In this document: positions 1 to 6,478 of the stretch, one piece after another
Position numbering within the stretch: position 1 is the first letter of the stretch
How the letters are laid out: every line of letters begins with the position of its first letter
NCBI GenBank assembly: GCA_023445955.1
Contig: JAEXJH010000462.1
Coordinates: forward strand, 1-8,547
Origin: Pseudomonadota bacterium
GTDB taxonomy: Bacteria > Pseudomonadota > Alphaproteobacteria > Caulobacterales > Caulobacteraceae
Reading direction: 5' to 3'
DNA length: 8,547 nt
The notes under the pieces: model-generated
Told to the model about the DNA's origin: nothing
The model's database searches: none
What the model saw: only the letters and a program-made list of their open reading frames with translations
Position numbers and translations under genes: made by a program

Positions 1-54
1 GCTCAAGATACTGATTTTATTGGATTTAGTTTGCAGCTAGGGCCAAAAACGAAA

Positions 55-94
55 CCGCCCCGCGAATGCAACATTCGCCGGGCGGCAGGTTTTT
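55..94. terminator. Bidirectional Rho-independent terminator downstream of flaF
   Basis: Arms at 55-68 and 72-85 pair at 13 of 14 positions (one C/C mismatch) around a 3-base CAA loop. On the plus strand a run of five T follows at 90-94, four bases after the stem. Read on the minus strand, the stem is followed at once by TTTCG and TTTTT. The second reading terminates the flbT-flaF transcript, whose last stop codon is 55 bases away. The plus-strand reading would serve a gene to the left of the window. The structure is read directly from the sequence; activity is inferred. Confidence 0.85.
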
Positions 95-107
95 CCGAAG
101 CAGGTAG

Positions 108-126
108 GCAAGACGTTCAGTCTTGC
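108..126. repeat. Perfect 7-bp inverted repeat between flaF and the terminator
   Basis: GCAAGAC (108-114) and GTCTTGC (120-126) are perfect reverse complements separated by GTTCA. The element lies 13 bases past the flaF stop codon, in the 3' untranslated part of the flbT-flaF transcript. No T-tract follows it on either strand, so it is not a standard terminator. It could be an mRNA-stabilising hairpin or a DNA operator. The same heptamer recurs twice in the flbT-flmG intergenic region. Confidence 0.5.
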
Positions 127-139
127 GAAAACCGAAGAA

Positions 140-502
140 TCAGGCGGCGTCGGCGCGTGCGGACAGGCCCTGCATCATCATCCGGTTGATCTCGATCAGC
201 GGCTCGAAGTCCTCCTCCTTGCGCATCACGGCGCTGGAGTGACGACCGACCCACAGGCTCAGCGAGATGATGCTGGCCCGCAGTTCTTTCGGCAGCTGGT
301 TTTCAGGCAAGGAACAGTCAGTCGCCAAGGCCGACCAGACCTTGCGATTCCAATCCAATGCGTCGATCCGCGTGGCAATGTCGTCCGCCGAAGCCTGGGA
401 CGCGTCCATGAGGGCGCGCGTCACCTGACCGAACAGGCGGTACTCCATTTCACGGGGATTCTCAGCCCGCGTCGCCGCCTGCTGATACGCCCGAAGAGAC
501 AT
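140..502 (-). CDS. flaF: FlaF flagellin secretion/assembly regulator
   Basis: A 120-residue protein beginning [12 protein letters not shown], the recognisable start of the alphaproteobacterial FlaF family and about the normal family length. In Caulobacter FlaF is needed for flagellin synthesis and export and acts together with, and largely opposite to, FlbT in coupling flagellin output to filament assembly. It is small, helical and soluble, with no signal peptide or membrane segment. The ATG at 502 is chosen because GAGAGG (510-515) lies 7 bases upstream; a TTG nine codons earlier (529) opens the same frame but has no comparable ribosome site. The gene starts inside flbT, overlapping its last 41 bases, so the two are probably translationally coupled. 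Transcription ends at the hairpin at 55-85. Family assignment is firm; the mechanism is from family knowledge. Confidence 0.93.
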   Translation of the reverse strand: MSLRAYQQAATRAENPREMEYRLFGQVTRALMDASQASADDIATRIDALDWNRKVWSALATDCSLPENQLPKELRASIISLSLWVGRHSSAVMRKEEDFEPLIEINRMMMQGLSARADAA

Positions 503-887
503 GCCCCAACCTCTCGTCTTCGTATTCAATCAACTTACGGCTCAACATCAGAGCCTTGTAATACTCACGCGCCATCACGTGTTTCGAGATGGCGATGCAA
601 TCCTGCAGAACCGTAGGATTGCGCACAACTCCCATGAATTCGTTAAGGCGACCCGCGAAGTCCTCGAAGAACTTCTCGGCTGCAGCCTCATCGAGGTACA
701 TCATCATCACCGGAAAATAGATCCGACGCGCGGGCGTCGTGACCTGATCCGGCTGCATGATGTCCTTCTCGCGGAGGACGGAGGCCTTGTTCTGGAGCAC
801 CAGAACCCCGCGCCGATCCCCATTCTGGACCACGGCGCCGTTGAGAACGAACTTTTCGCCGGGCTTCAGCGACAGCTTCAAAGGCAC
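462..887 (-). CDS. flbT: FlbT flagellin mRNA regulator
   Basis: A 141-residue protein that starts [19 protein letters not shown] and carries the family segment around [11 protein letters not shown] (about residues 56-66). Both are characteristic of FlbT, and the length matches the Caulobacter protein. FlbT is a post-transcriptional repressor: in C. crescentus it acts at the 5' leader of flagellin fljK mRNA and promotes its decay until hook assembly is complete. It is cytoplasmic, with no membrane segment. The start is GTG at 887, preceded by AAGGAG with a 9-base spacer. It is first in the minus-strand unit with flaF, and divergent from flmG across 198 bases. I could not identify a convincing promoter for it; no sigma54-type GG-N10-GC element was found on this strand in the intergenic region. 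Confidence 0.95.
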   Translation of the reverse strand: MPLKLSLKPGEKFVLNGAVVQNGDRRGVLVLQNKASVLREKDIMQPDQVTTPARRIYFPVMMMYLDEAAAEKFFEDFAGRLNEFMGVVRNPTVLQDCIAISKHVMAREYYKALMLSRKLIEYEDERLGHVSSGVSAGGDAG

Positions 888-960
888 TTAAGGCCGCTCC
901 TTCGTTGACGCCGCTTCGCCCGATTCCGTCGTTATGACGGCTCGAAACGGAAGCTAGGCG

Positions 961-970
961 AACACGTGTT
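961..970. repeat. Perfect 10-bp palindrome AACACGTGTT in the flbT-flmG intergenic region
   Basis: AACACGTGTT equals its own reverse complement. It lies 74 bases upstream of the flbT GTG and 116 bases upstream of flmG, and runs directly into a TTAAC half-site (969-973). It may be part of a regulatory site or may be chance; the sequence alone cannot decide. Confidence 0.3.
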
Positions 971-976
971 AACGCC

Positions 977-1014
977 GTCTTGCCGCAAATCGGATGGTCT
1001 TGCGACCGTAAGAC
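977..1014. promoter_or_regulatory. Candidate operator: GTCTTGC repeats with an 18-bp imperfect palindrome
   Basis: GTCTTGCGACCGTAAGAC at 997-1014 is an inverted repeat with 8-bp arms, one mismatch and a 2-base centre. A further direct copy of GTCTTGC lies at 977-983, exactly 20 bases (about two helical turns) from the copy at 997. Two or three half-sites on one face of the helix between divergent genes is the layout of a protein-binding operator. The binding protein is unknown. It does not match a sigma54, CtrA or SOS box. Confidence 0.4.
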
Positions 1015-1044
1015 GCGGCTTAGGACTCAATTAAACTTAGCCCC

Positions 1045-1059
1045 TCAAAACATGGTTAA
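1045..1059 (+). promoter_or_regulatory. Candidate CtrA-type box upstream of flmG
   Basis: TCAA-N7-TTAA at 1045-1059 matches 7 of 8 positions of the CtrA half-site pair TTAA-N7-TTAA; on the minus strand it reads TTAA-N7-TTGA. CtrA is the Caulobacter cell-cycle regulator of many flagellar promoters, commonly binding over the -35 region. With the box centred at 1052, a transcript would begin close to the flmG ATG (1086), consistent with the missing Shine-Dalgarno. The match is direct; occupancy is inferred. Confidence 0.4.
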
Positions 1060-1085
1060 TAACAGAGTCCCCAGATCGGTTCGCC

Positions 1086-2876
1086 ATGTCTCGCAAAAGC
1101 GCCCTCGAAGCATCCGCCAGCGCCGCCGCTCAGGCCGATGTGGGCGCCCTTCCCATCCAGCCCGGCCAGATCGTCAAGGCCATGGGCGATTCGGCCTCGG
1201 CCGACGCCCTGGAGCGGCTTAAGCGCTCGGCGCAGGAGCTCAAGAACGCCGAGAACGCCAAGATCATCGGCCAGGCGATCGAGGCAGTGCATAAGCAGGA
1301 CTACGCCAAGGCCGACAAGCTGGCCTTGAAGCTGCTCAAGAAAGACGAACAGCTGGGCCTGGCCTGGCACATCCTGGCCATCGCGCGCGAGAAACAGGGC
1401 GACTTCGCCTCGTCGCTGAACAGCTATGAGGCGGCGCTGAGCCTGCTGACCGACCACGCCTCGGTCGCCGGCGACCTGGGACGCCTGGCGTTCCGCATGA
1501 ACATGATGGACTTCGCGGCCAAGTTCTTCGCCCACTTCCGGCTGGCCCGGCCCAACGATATCGAAGCGGCCAACAACCTGGCCTGCGCCCTACGCGAACT
1601 GAATCGCGAGAACGAGGCGATCGAAGTGCTGAAGGCCGCCCTGCGCGCCCACCCCGAGGCGCCGGGACTGTGGAACACCCTGGGCACAATCCTCTGCAAC
1701 ATCGGCGATCCCGGCGGCTCGCTGGTCTTCTTCGACGAGGCCCTGCGCCTGGCTCCGCACCACAGCAAGGCCCTGCACAACCGCGCCTTCGCCAAGGCCG
1801 ATCTCGGCGACATCGCCGGCGCCCTGGTCGACGGCGAGTCGGCGATGAAGGTGTCGGCCGATCCTGCCGACCTGGTGGTCATGGAATTCGCCCGCGCCAC
1901 GCTGCTGCTGGCGCTGGGCCGCATCGCCGAGGGCTGGCAGGCGTACGAGGCCCGCTTCTCGCCGGAAATCGCCGACTCGCCCCTGTTCCACATCCCCGCG
2001 ACCCGATGGGCGGGCGAGGATCTGAGCGGCAAGACCGTGATGGTCGTCGCCGAGCAAGGCCTGGGCGACGAGGTGATGTTCGCCAGCATGCTGCCCGACA
2101 TCCTCAAGCTGCTGGGTCCGGACGGCAAGCTGACCCTGGTTGTCGAGCATCGCCTGAAGCCGCTGCTCGAGCGCTCGTTCCCAGGCATCGAGGTCAGTGC
2201 GCACCGGACCATGAAGTACGAGGGCCGCGTCTACCGCACCGCGCCGTACATCGAGGACTGGGATCGCTTTGACTGCTGGGCGGCGCTGGGCGACTTCCTG
2301 CGTCCGCTGCGCAACACGATCGAGGCCTTCCCGGACCGGAAATCATTCCTGAAACCGGATCCGCAGCGCGTCGCCTACTGGAAGGCCGAGCTGGACAAGC
2401 TGGGTCCCCAGCCCAAGGTCGGCCTGCTGTGGAAGAGTCTCAGCTTGAAGGGCGATCGCGCCCGCCAGTTCTCGCCGTTCGAGCTGTGGGAGCCGGTATT
2501 GAAGACGCAGGGCGTCACCTTCATCAACCTGCAGTATGGCGACTGCGAGGATGAAATCGCCCTGGCCAAGGAAAAGTTTGGCGTCGAGATCTGGCAACCG
2601 CCGGGCATCGACCTGAAGCAGGACCTGGACGACCTGACCGCCCTGTGCAGCGCGGTCGACCTGATCATCGGGTTCTCCAACGCCACCACCAATCTGGCCG
2701 GCGCAGCGGGCGCGCCGATCTGGCTGCTCACCGCTCCGGCGGTTTGGACCCGGCTCGGGACCGACGCCTATCCCTGGTACCCTCAGGCGCGCGTGTTTTC
2801 GCCGCCCGAGATCGGCCAATGGGCGCCCGCGATGGCCGACGTCACCCAGGCCCTGGCCGAAAAGGTCGCTGGCTAG
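1086..2876 (+). CDS. flmG: FlmG flagellin glycosyltransferase (TPR + GT-B-like)
   Basis: A 596-residue two-part protein. Residues about 50-290 are helical repeats with TPR character, for example AWHILAIAREKQGDFASSL (93-111) and LWNTLGTILCNIGDPGGSL (195-213). Residues about 310-596 form a glycosyltransferase region with VVAEQGLGDEVMFASMLP (320-337), VGLLWKS (445-451), NLQYGD (481-486) and DLIIGFSNATTNLAGAAG (525-542), the usual signature of TPR-linked, heptosyltransferase-like GTs. In C. crescentus FlmG (older name FlbA) modifies flagellins with a pseudaminic-type sugar, the TPR part recognising flagellin. It heads a tight unit with flmC (3-base gap) and flmH. The ATG at 1086 has no clear Shine-Dalgarno, and a CtrA-like box sits 26 bases upstream, so a leaderless message is possible. 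Acceptor and sugar are inferred from the family and neighbours. Confidence 0.9.
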   Translation: MSRKSALEASASAAAQADVGALPIQPGQIVKAMGDSASADALERLKRSAQELKNAENAKIIGQAIEAVHKQDYAKADKLALKLLKKDEQLGLAWHILAIAREKQGDFASSLNSYEAALSLLTDHASVAGDLGRLAFRMNMMDFAAKFFAHFRLARPNDIEAANNLACALRELNRENEAIEVLKAALRAHPEAPGLWNTLGTILCNIGDPGGSLVFFDEALRLAPHHSKALHNRAFAKADLGDIAGALVDGESAMKVSADPADLVVMEFARATLLLALGRIAEGWQAYEARFSPEIADSPLFHIPATRWAGEDLSGKTVMVVAEQGLGDEVMFASMLPDILKLLGPDGKLTLVVEHRLKPLLERSFPGIEVSAHRTMKYEGRVYRTAPYIEDWDRFDCWAALGDFLRPLRNTIEAFPDRKSFLKPDPQRVAYWKAELDKLGPQPKVGLLWKSLSLKGDRARQFSPFELWEPVLKTQGVTFINLQYGDCEDEIALAKEKFGVEIWQPPGIDLKQDLDDLTALCSAVDLIIGFSNATTNLAGAAGAPIWLLTAPAVWTRLGTDAYPWYPQARVFSPPEIGQWAPAMADVTQALAEKVAG

Positions 2877-2879
2877 GCC

Positions 2880-3596
2880 ATGGTCCTCGCCGTCCTGCAA
2901 GCGCGGATGTCCTCGTCCCGGCTGCCCGGCAAGGTGCTGGCGACGGTGGCCGGAGCGCCGATGATCCTGCGCCAGATCGAGCGGCTGCGCCGCGCGCGCA
3001 AGCTTGAAACCATCGTGGTCGCCACCTCGACCCGGCCCGATGACGACCCGCTGGCCGAGATCCTGGCGGCGGCTGACGTGCCGGTCCATCGCGGCGACCT
3101 GGACGACGTGCTGGGCCGCTTCATCGGCGCCCTGGACGCCTTCCCGGCGCAGACCGTGGTGCGCCTGACCGCCGACTGCCCGCTGGCCGATCCCGAGGTG
3201 ATCGACGCCACCATCGCGCGGTTCGAAGAGAGCGGCGCCGACTACGCCTCCAACGTCGCCGAGCCGCGCAGCTTTCCCAAGGGCCTGGATGTCGAGGTCA
3301 TGACGGCCGCCGCCCTGCGCCGCGCCGCCGCCGAGACGGCCGCGCCGCATGATCGTGAGCACGTCACGCCCTATCTCTACAACAACCCCGACCTCTTCCG
3401 GCTGGCCAGCTATGCCCAGGCGGCCGACGAGGGCGCGGTGCGCTGGACCGTCGATCGACCCGACGATCTGGACTTCGTTCGCGCGGTCTATGACGCGCTC
3501 TACGACGGCGATCGCGACTTCACCTCCGACGCCATCCGCGCCTTTGTCCGCAACCGTCCGGACCTCCTCATGCTGGGAGGCGACCGTCGTGCCTGA
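2880..3596 (+). CDS. flmC: PseF/SpsF-type cytidylyltransferase for flagellin sugar activation
   Basis: A 238-residue cytoplasmic nucleotidyltransferase. The N-terminal signature LQARMSSSRLPGKVL (6-20) is the CTP-binding loop of the CMP-nonulosonate synthetase/SpsF group. RLTADCPLADP (95-105) holds the acidic metal-binding segment, and PKGLDVEV (133-140) and HDREHVTPY (157-165) are further family motifs. The expected reaction is CTP plus a nonulosonic acid (pseudaminic type) giving the CMP-sugar and pyrophosphate, the donor for FlmG. The length is normal and the protein appears complete. Its ATG lies 3 bases after the flmG stop with only a weak ribosome site, suggesting coupling to flmG translation. 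SpsF-like members may handle related sugars, so substrate identity is inferred. The name flmC follows Caulobacter usage from memory. Confidence 0.82.
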   Translation: MVLAVLQARMSSSRLPGKVLATVAGAPMILRQIERLRRARKLETIVVATSTRPDDDPLAEILAAADVPVHRGDLDDVLGRFIGALDAFPAQTVVRLTADCPLADPEVIDATIARFEESGADYASNVAEPRSFPKGLDVEVMTAAALRRAAAETAAPHDREHVTPYLYNNPDLFRLASYAQAADEGAVRWTVDRPDDLDFVRAVYDALYDGDRDFTSDAIRAFVRNRPDLLMLGGDRRA

Positions 3597-4167
3597 CGTC
3601 GCGCTCCGACGGGTCGAGGAAGGCGATCGCGACCGGCTGCTGGCCTGGCGCAACAGCCCGCAGGTCGCGGCCTTCATGTATTCCGACCACCTGATCACGC
3701 GCGAGGAACATGATCGCTGGTTCGACGGCCTGGTCGACCATCCGCGCCGCCGCGACTGGGTCGTCCTGCTGGACGGCGCGCCTGTCGGCCTCACCAGTCT
3801 GGTCGATATCGACCTCCGCCAGGGCCGCGCCACGATCGCCCGTTACCTGGCCGAAGAAAGCGCCCGGGGCCTGGGCCTAGGCGGCTTCACCGAGTTCAAG
3901 GTCGCCGACCATGCGTTCGAGGCGCTGGGCCTGCGCAAGCTGTGGTCCGAGGTGCTGGCCACCAACCAAGCCGCCCTCGCCTCCCACCTGTCCAGCGGCT
4001 TCCAGCGTGAGGCCATGTTCCGCGCCCATGTGGTCAAGCAGGGCCAGCCCACCGACGTCATCGGCCTGGGCCTGCTGGCACAGGAGTGGCGCGACGAACG
4101 GCCGCAGGTCCGCGCCCGGTTGGTCGCCAAAAGCTTCTCCGAAGCCGCGCTCGACGCCCCGCTCTGA
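3589..4167 (+). CDS. flmH: PseH-type GNAT N-acetyltransferase
   Basis: A 192-residue GNAT-fold enzyme. LRRVEEGDRDRLLAWRNSPQV (6-26) is the typical start of PseH/RimJ-like acetyltransferases, and ARGLGLGG (92-99) is the acetyl-CoA pyrophosphate loop. LWSEVLATNQAALASHLSSGF (118-138) is the conserved strand-helix that ends in the GF turn. In the pseudaminic pathway PseH acetylates the 4-amino group of the UDP-linked diamino sugar. The start is GTG at 3589, overlapping the flmC stop by 8 bases; GGGAGG (3575-3580) sits 8 bases upstream. The reading frame stays open to 3349, but that part lies inside flmC. It is the last gene of the flmG-flmC-flmH unit. A RimJ-like protein acetyltransferase is the alternative, less likely in this context. 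Confidence 0.82.
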   Translation: MPDVALRRVEEGDRDRLLAWRNSPQVAAFMYSDHLITREEHDRWFDGLVDHPRRRDWVVLLDGAPVGLTSLVDIDLRQGRATIARYLAEESARGLGLGGFTEFKVADHAFEALGLRKLWSEVLATNQAALASHLSSGFQREAMFRAHVVKQGQPTDVIGLGLLAQEWRDERPQVRARLVAKSFSEAALDAPL

Positions 4168-4183
4168 AAGCCTTCCGTTGGGG

Positions 4184-4206
4184 GCGCTTGCCAAACGCGT
4201 AAGCGC
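4184..4206. repeat. Inverted repeat after flmH
   Basis: GCGCTT (4184-4189) and AAGCGC (4201-4206) pair perfectly around an 11-base loop, 17 bases past the flmH stop. There is no clean T-tract, only GGCTAGTTTG, so at best it is a weak terminator. It overlaps the candidate -35 of the next gene, so folding or protein binding here could also affect that promoter. Confidence 0.3.
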
Positions 4207-4213
4207 GGCTAGT
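4188..4213 (+). promoter_or_regulatory. Candidate housekeeping promoter for the MoxR gene
   Basis: TTGCCA (4188-4193) and GCTAGT (4208-4213) are separated by 14 bases. This fits the Caulobacter housekeeping pattern of a TTGACG-like -35, a short 10-14 base spacer and a GCTA-type -10. Transcription would start near 4220, giving a leader of about 50 bases that contains the palindromes at 4221-4259. The assignment is by pattern only. Confidence 0.4.
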
Positions 4214-4220
4214 TTGATCC

Positions 4221-4259
4221 GTTCAATTTGAACAACTGTTCGAACCGGATCGATTCCGG
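4221..4259. repeat. Three consecutive inverted repeats in the MoxR leader
   Basis: GTTCAATTTGAAC (4221-4233) has perfect 6-bp arms around one T. GTTCGAAC (4238-4245) is a perfect 8-bp palindrome. CCGGA/TCCGG at 4245-4259 has perfect 5-bp arms around five bases. The first two share GTTC and GAAC half-sites. The cluster ends 12 bases before the chosen ATG and covers the expected transcription start, so it could be an operator or a structured leader. GAAC copies are spaced 8 bases, not the 7 of the alphaproteobacterial LexA box. Confidence 0.4.
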
Positions 4260-4271
4260 GCGGAGATGGGC

Positions 4272-5141
<870 letters not shown>

Positions 5142-5191
5142 ACTAGGCCCTACTCCCGCGACCAATTGGCCGTTACTTGGAATTCACTGGA

Positions 5192-5208
5192 CGCGCGCTC
5201 GGCGCGCG
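5192..5208. terminator. GC-rich hairpin after the MoxR gene
   Basis: CGCGCGC (5192-5198) and GCGCGCG (5202-5208) form a perfect 7-bp stem with a 3-base TCG loop, 50 bases past the MoxR stop. No T-tract follows, so intrinsic termination is doubtful. It may attenuate read-through into the lipoprotein gene or be a structured part of that gene's leader. Confidence 0.3.
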
Positions 5209-5245
5209 CCCAACTTCCCGCCAAATCAGGGAAGACCTACAACCC

Positions 5246-6061
5246 ATGCGTCATTCTAAATGGCTGGCTGCGGCGCTGATGATCGGCGTCGGCGCGACCG
5301 CCCTCACCGCCTGCCACCGCACCGAGACCACCCAGACCGAGCACGCCGAGCGCAAGCTGGGCCGCCGCGAGCCGATCCGCGCCATCGCCAATCTGGATTG
5401 CCCCGACAAGCAGGGCGAGCTGAAGCTGGTTTCCAAGGCCGCCGACGGCCAGTCCTGCGCCTATGCTTCCAGCGAGGCGACCGTGGATCTGCGCCTGGTC
5501 AAGCTGAACGGCGGCGACGCCGAGGCGGCCCTGGCGCCGATCGAGACCGAGCTGAAGGGCCTGATGCCGATCCCCGCGCCGATGCCCAGGGCCATGAACG
5601 GCAAGGAAGGCAAGAACCGCACGACCATCAACCTGCCGGGCGTGAAGATCGATTCCAGCGATCACGGCGCCGACATCCGCATCGGCCACCTGACCATCAA
5701 CAGCGATGGCTCGGCCGCCGAAGTGAAGGTCAACAAGAACGTGAATTTCAAGGGCGACGACGCGCATGGCGCGGTCAGCGTCCAAGCCGATGACGAGCAC
5801 GAGGGCGACGTCACCATCAAGGCGAATGACAATGGCGCCGAGATCCGCGCCAAGAAGGGCGACAAGGACGCCGTCCGCTCCACCCTGATCCTGGCCAACG
5901 ACAAGGCGCCCAAGGGCTATCGGCTGGCCGGATATGAGGCCCGCGGCCCCAAGGGCGGCCCGCTGGCCGTGGCCGTCGTCAAGGCCAAGACCCGCGACAC
6001 CGACGACCACGACCTGTTCAAGGACATGAAGGCGCTCGTGCGCCACAACGTCGGGGGCTGA
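5246..6061 (+). CDS. Putative lipoprotein of unknown function
   Basis: A 271-residue protein I do not recognise. Residues 1-22 form a lipoprotein signal peptide: basic RHSK, a hydrophobic stretch from WLAAALMIGVGATA, then the lipobox LTAC with the lipidated Cys23. The residue after it is His, not Asp, so export to the outer membrane is plausible. Cys52 and Cys71 could form a periplasmic disulfide. From about 125 to 205 the chain alternates short strand-like segments with D/N/G turns (TINLPGVKID, GADIRIGHLTINSD, GAVSVQADD, GDVTIKANDNGAEI), like a beta-helix or DUF4097-like fold. The C-terminal part (about 210-271) is more globular. ATG 5246 is chosen because the signal peptide starts there; the frame is open back to 5177. 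The ribosome site (AGGGAAG, 5228-5234) is weak and distant. Confidence 0.75.
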   Translation: MRHSKWLAAALMIGVGATALTACHRTETTQTEHAERKLGRREPIRAIANLDCPDKQGELKLVSKAADGQSCAYASSEATVDLRLVKLNGGDAEAALAPIETELKGLMPIPAPMPRAMNGKEGKNRTTINLPGVKIDSSDHGADIRIGHLTINSDGSAAEVKVNKNVNFKGDDAHGAVSVQADDEHEGDVTIKANDNGAEIRAKKGDKDAVRSTLILANDKAPKGYRLAGYEARGPKGGPLAVAVVKAKTRDTDDHDLFKDMKALVRHNVGG

Positions 6062-6068
6062 CGCCCCC
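6053..6068. terminator. Shared hairpin over two converging stop codons
   Basis: GGGGGC (6053-6058) and GCCCCC (6063-6068) pair perfectly around TGAC. The plus-strand TGA stop (6059-6061) falls in the loop and the minus-strand TAG (6070-6068) at the right foot. The two genes end 6 bases apart, so this short stem is the only candidate terminator for either. It lacks a T-tract, so the assignment is weak. Confidence 0.35.
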
Positions 6069-6445
6069 TACTGCGTGACCGGTTCGACCTGCATGACCTT
6101 GTAGGTCAGCGGCCGACCGTCCTCGTCGGTGACGGTGACGTATTCGCCCAGCGCGAACCGGTGCTCGCCCAGGCGGTGCAGCGGTTCGTCGTCGGCGACA
6201 TCCTCGTCGTCATAGTCGAAAAACCAGCGGGTCCCTCGCTTGTTGAGGCGACCGTCCACCGCGTCCTCGTCAGGGGCGAAGCGACGCACGCTGCACGACC
6301 CCTTGACCTTGGCGTAGGCGCCTTCGTCGATATGGCCGTCTTCGGTGAGCGGCGCCGTCAGCGCGTAGCCGCGGTGGTCGTCGCCGCCGGCGAACTCGGT
6401 GCCCGGATTGCGCGCCAGGCGCATGACGATGCGAGACAGAGACAT
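6068..6445 (-). CDS. Small acidic protein, co-transcribed with the universal stress protein
   Basis: A 125-residue soluble protein without a named family that I can assign. It has a basic N-terminus (SLSRIVMRLARNPG, 2-15), the segment GGDDHRGYALTAPL (20-33), a single cysteine (Cys51) followed by VRRF, and a very acidic middle (DYDDEDVADDEP, 77-88). It ends in a strand-rich tail (FALGEYVTVTDEDGRPLTYKV, 97-117). From memory, similar small proteins occur beside Usp genes in other proteobacteria; that recollection is untested. The ATG at 6445 has GAAGGGAG 7 bases upstream, the identical 8-base site and spacing found before the stress-protein gene. Only 33 bases separate it from that gene's stop, so the two form one operon and share its regulation. 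Confidence 0.75.
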   Translation of the reverse strand: MSLSRIVMRLARNPGTEFAGGDDHRGYALTAPLTEDGHIDEGAYAKVKGSCSVRRFAPDEDAVDGRLNKRGTRWFFDYDDEDVADDEPLHRLGEHRFALGEYVTVTDEDGRPLTYKVMQVEPVTQ

Positions 6446-6478
6446 TCGAGGTCTCCCTTCTTTTGAAGTTTCAGCGCC

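Noticed and set aside
969..983. Second CtrA box (TTAA-N7-TTGC)
   Set aside because: Only 6 of 8 positions match, too weak beside the 7-of-8 match at 1045-1059.
888..1085. Sigma54 promoter for flbT or flmG
   Set aside because: No GG-N10-GC pair in a TGGCAC/TTGC context was found on either strand of the intergenic region by eye.
2343..3833. Long minus-strand open frame (496 codons) opposite flmG, flmC and flmH
   Set aside because: It is antisense to three well-supported genes, shows no recognisable domain, and its composition is the mirror of GC-rich coding on the other strand.
4230..4245. LexA (SOS) box in the MoxR leader
   Set aside because: The GAAC copies are 8 bases apart, whereas the alphaproteobacterial box needs 7; the GTTC copies are 13 apart.
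5237..6046. Minus-strand open frame opposite the lipoprotein gene
   Set aside because: It is low in complexity (runs of G, L, A and V) and lacks a ribosome site. The plus strand has a lipoprotein signal peptide with a lipobox.
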